Below, piece by piece: positions 63,942-64,000 of a stretch of DNA of 64,000 nt. A model generated the notes under the pieces. The model saw nothing but the letters and a program-made list of their open reading frames with translations, ran no database searches and was not told the DNA's origin. How positions within the stretch are numbered: the stretch's first letter is position 1; every line of letters begins with the position of its first letter. The translations under genes and the position numbers were made by a program. The stretch is from Calliopsis andreniformis (Eukaryota > Arthropoda > Insecta > Hymenoptera > Andrenidae), in the NCBI RefSeq assembly GCF_051401765.1, contig NW_027480595.1:1-64000 (forward strand), read 5' to 3'.

Positions 63942-64000
63942 GACGACTAAGGACAGAGGATTGAGGATTGAGAATTGAGGATTGAGGATCGAGGATTGAA
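63942..64000. repeat. R6 HOR, start of an eighth unit, cut by the window end
   Basis: GACGACTAAGGACAGAGG restarts the unit at 63942. The word just before it reads GAGAAATTGAGG where other copies have GAGGATTGAGG, giving a one-base register shift. The array runs off the window. Confidence 0.85.

Larger units (their letters stand above)
1..64000. repeat. Heptanucleotide satellite array, GGATTGA (+) / TCAATCC (-), filling the window
   Basis: Nearly every stretch can be parsed into 7-base monomers matching or close to GGATTGA. Common variants are GTATTGA, AGATTGA, GAATTGA, GGACTGA, GGTTTGA, GGGTTGA, GCATTGA, CGATTGA, GGATTCA and GGATTGG. Changes fall mostly in the first four bases, and the closing TGA is the most stable part. 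A few fixed 6-base monomers (GGATGA, GGACGA, AGATTA) shift the register. The + strand is very poor in C, and CpG is rare. The repeat touches both window ends, so the array is longer than 64 kb. I see no gene or RNA anywhere in it. By family knowledge this is simple satellite DNA. The likely setting is eukaryotic heterochromatin, which is inference. A bacterial STRR-like heptamer array is the alternative, but the length and lack of genes argue against it. Confidence 0.97.

Noticed and set aside
1..64000. Telomere repeat array (TTGAGGA compared with plant-type TTTAGGG)
   Set aside because: The monomer differs at two of seven bases from TTTAGGG and has no GGG. The array is degenerate with kilobase HORs, unlike a terminal telomere. 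A distant telomere-like origin cannot be tested here.
1..64000. CRISPR array
   Set aside because: There are no conserved 25-40 bp repeats separated by unique spacers. The periodicity is 7 bp and continuous.
1..64000. Cyanobacterial STRR heptamer repeats, hence a bacterial source
   Set aside because: STRR arrays are short and lie between genes. Here there is no gene in 64 kb. It remains a minor alternative because the organism is unknown.

Overview
The whole 64,000-base window is one continuous block of tandem satellite DNA. The basic unit is a 7-base monomer, GGATTGA on the + strand (TCAATCC on the - strand), repeated head to tail from the first base to the last. The array therefore continues past both ends. 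I see no protein-coding gene, RNA gene, transposon, CRISPR array, promoter or terminator. The long open frames on the - strand are artefacts: TCAATCC has no stop codon in any frame and translates as an endless NPQSSIL heptapeptide, while the + strand meets TGA every 21 bases in every frame.

The organism cannot be named from this sequence. A gene-free short-monomer array of at least 64 kb with nested higher-order repeats (HORs) fits heterochromatin of a eukaryotic chromosome (pericentromeric, subtelomeric or sex-chromosome type). Heptamer repeats in bacteria, such as the STRR families of cyanobacteria, are normally much shorter and lie between genes. This is inference.

Layout. (R1) 1-4,418: heptamer-rich DNA with two diverged copies of a ~2.0 kb unit. 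(R2) 4,419-15,359: a mosaic carrying many copies of a 28-heptamer landmark segment, with local tandem duplications of 852, 483, 665 and 574 bp and a block duplicated ~5.18 kb away. (R3) 15,360-18,977: two copies of a distinct ~1.8-2.0 kb unit containing a short perfect inverted repeat. (R4) 18,978-21,429: another landmark-bearing mosaic. (R5) 21,430 to about 37,620: a 4,576-bp HOR in about 3.5 nearly identical copies. (R6) 36,316-64,000: a second, chimeric HOR family, partly derived from the R5 unit, in seven copies of 3,935, 4,019, 3,768, 3,768, 3,775, 3,286 and 5,075 bp plus a fragment. R5 and R6 overlap because the first ~1.3 kb of the first R6 unit is still R5 sequence.

The size changes I could resolve between HOR copies are whole numbers of monomers, counting a few fixed 6-base variant monomers. 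This points to unequal exchange or slippage in monomer register. The left third is diverged and irregular, while the middle and right are homogenised. That pattern fits older satellite flanking a recently amplified core, although assembly effects cannot be excluded from the sequence alone.
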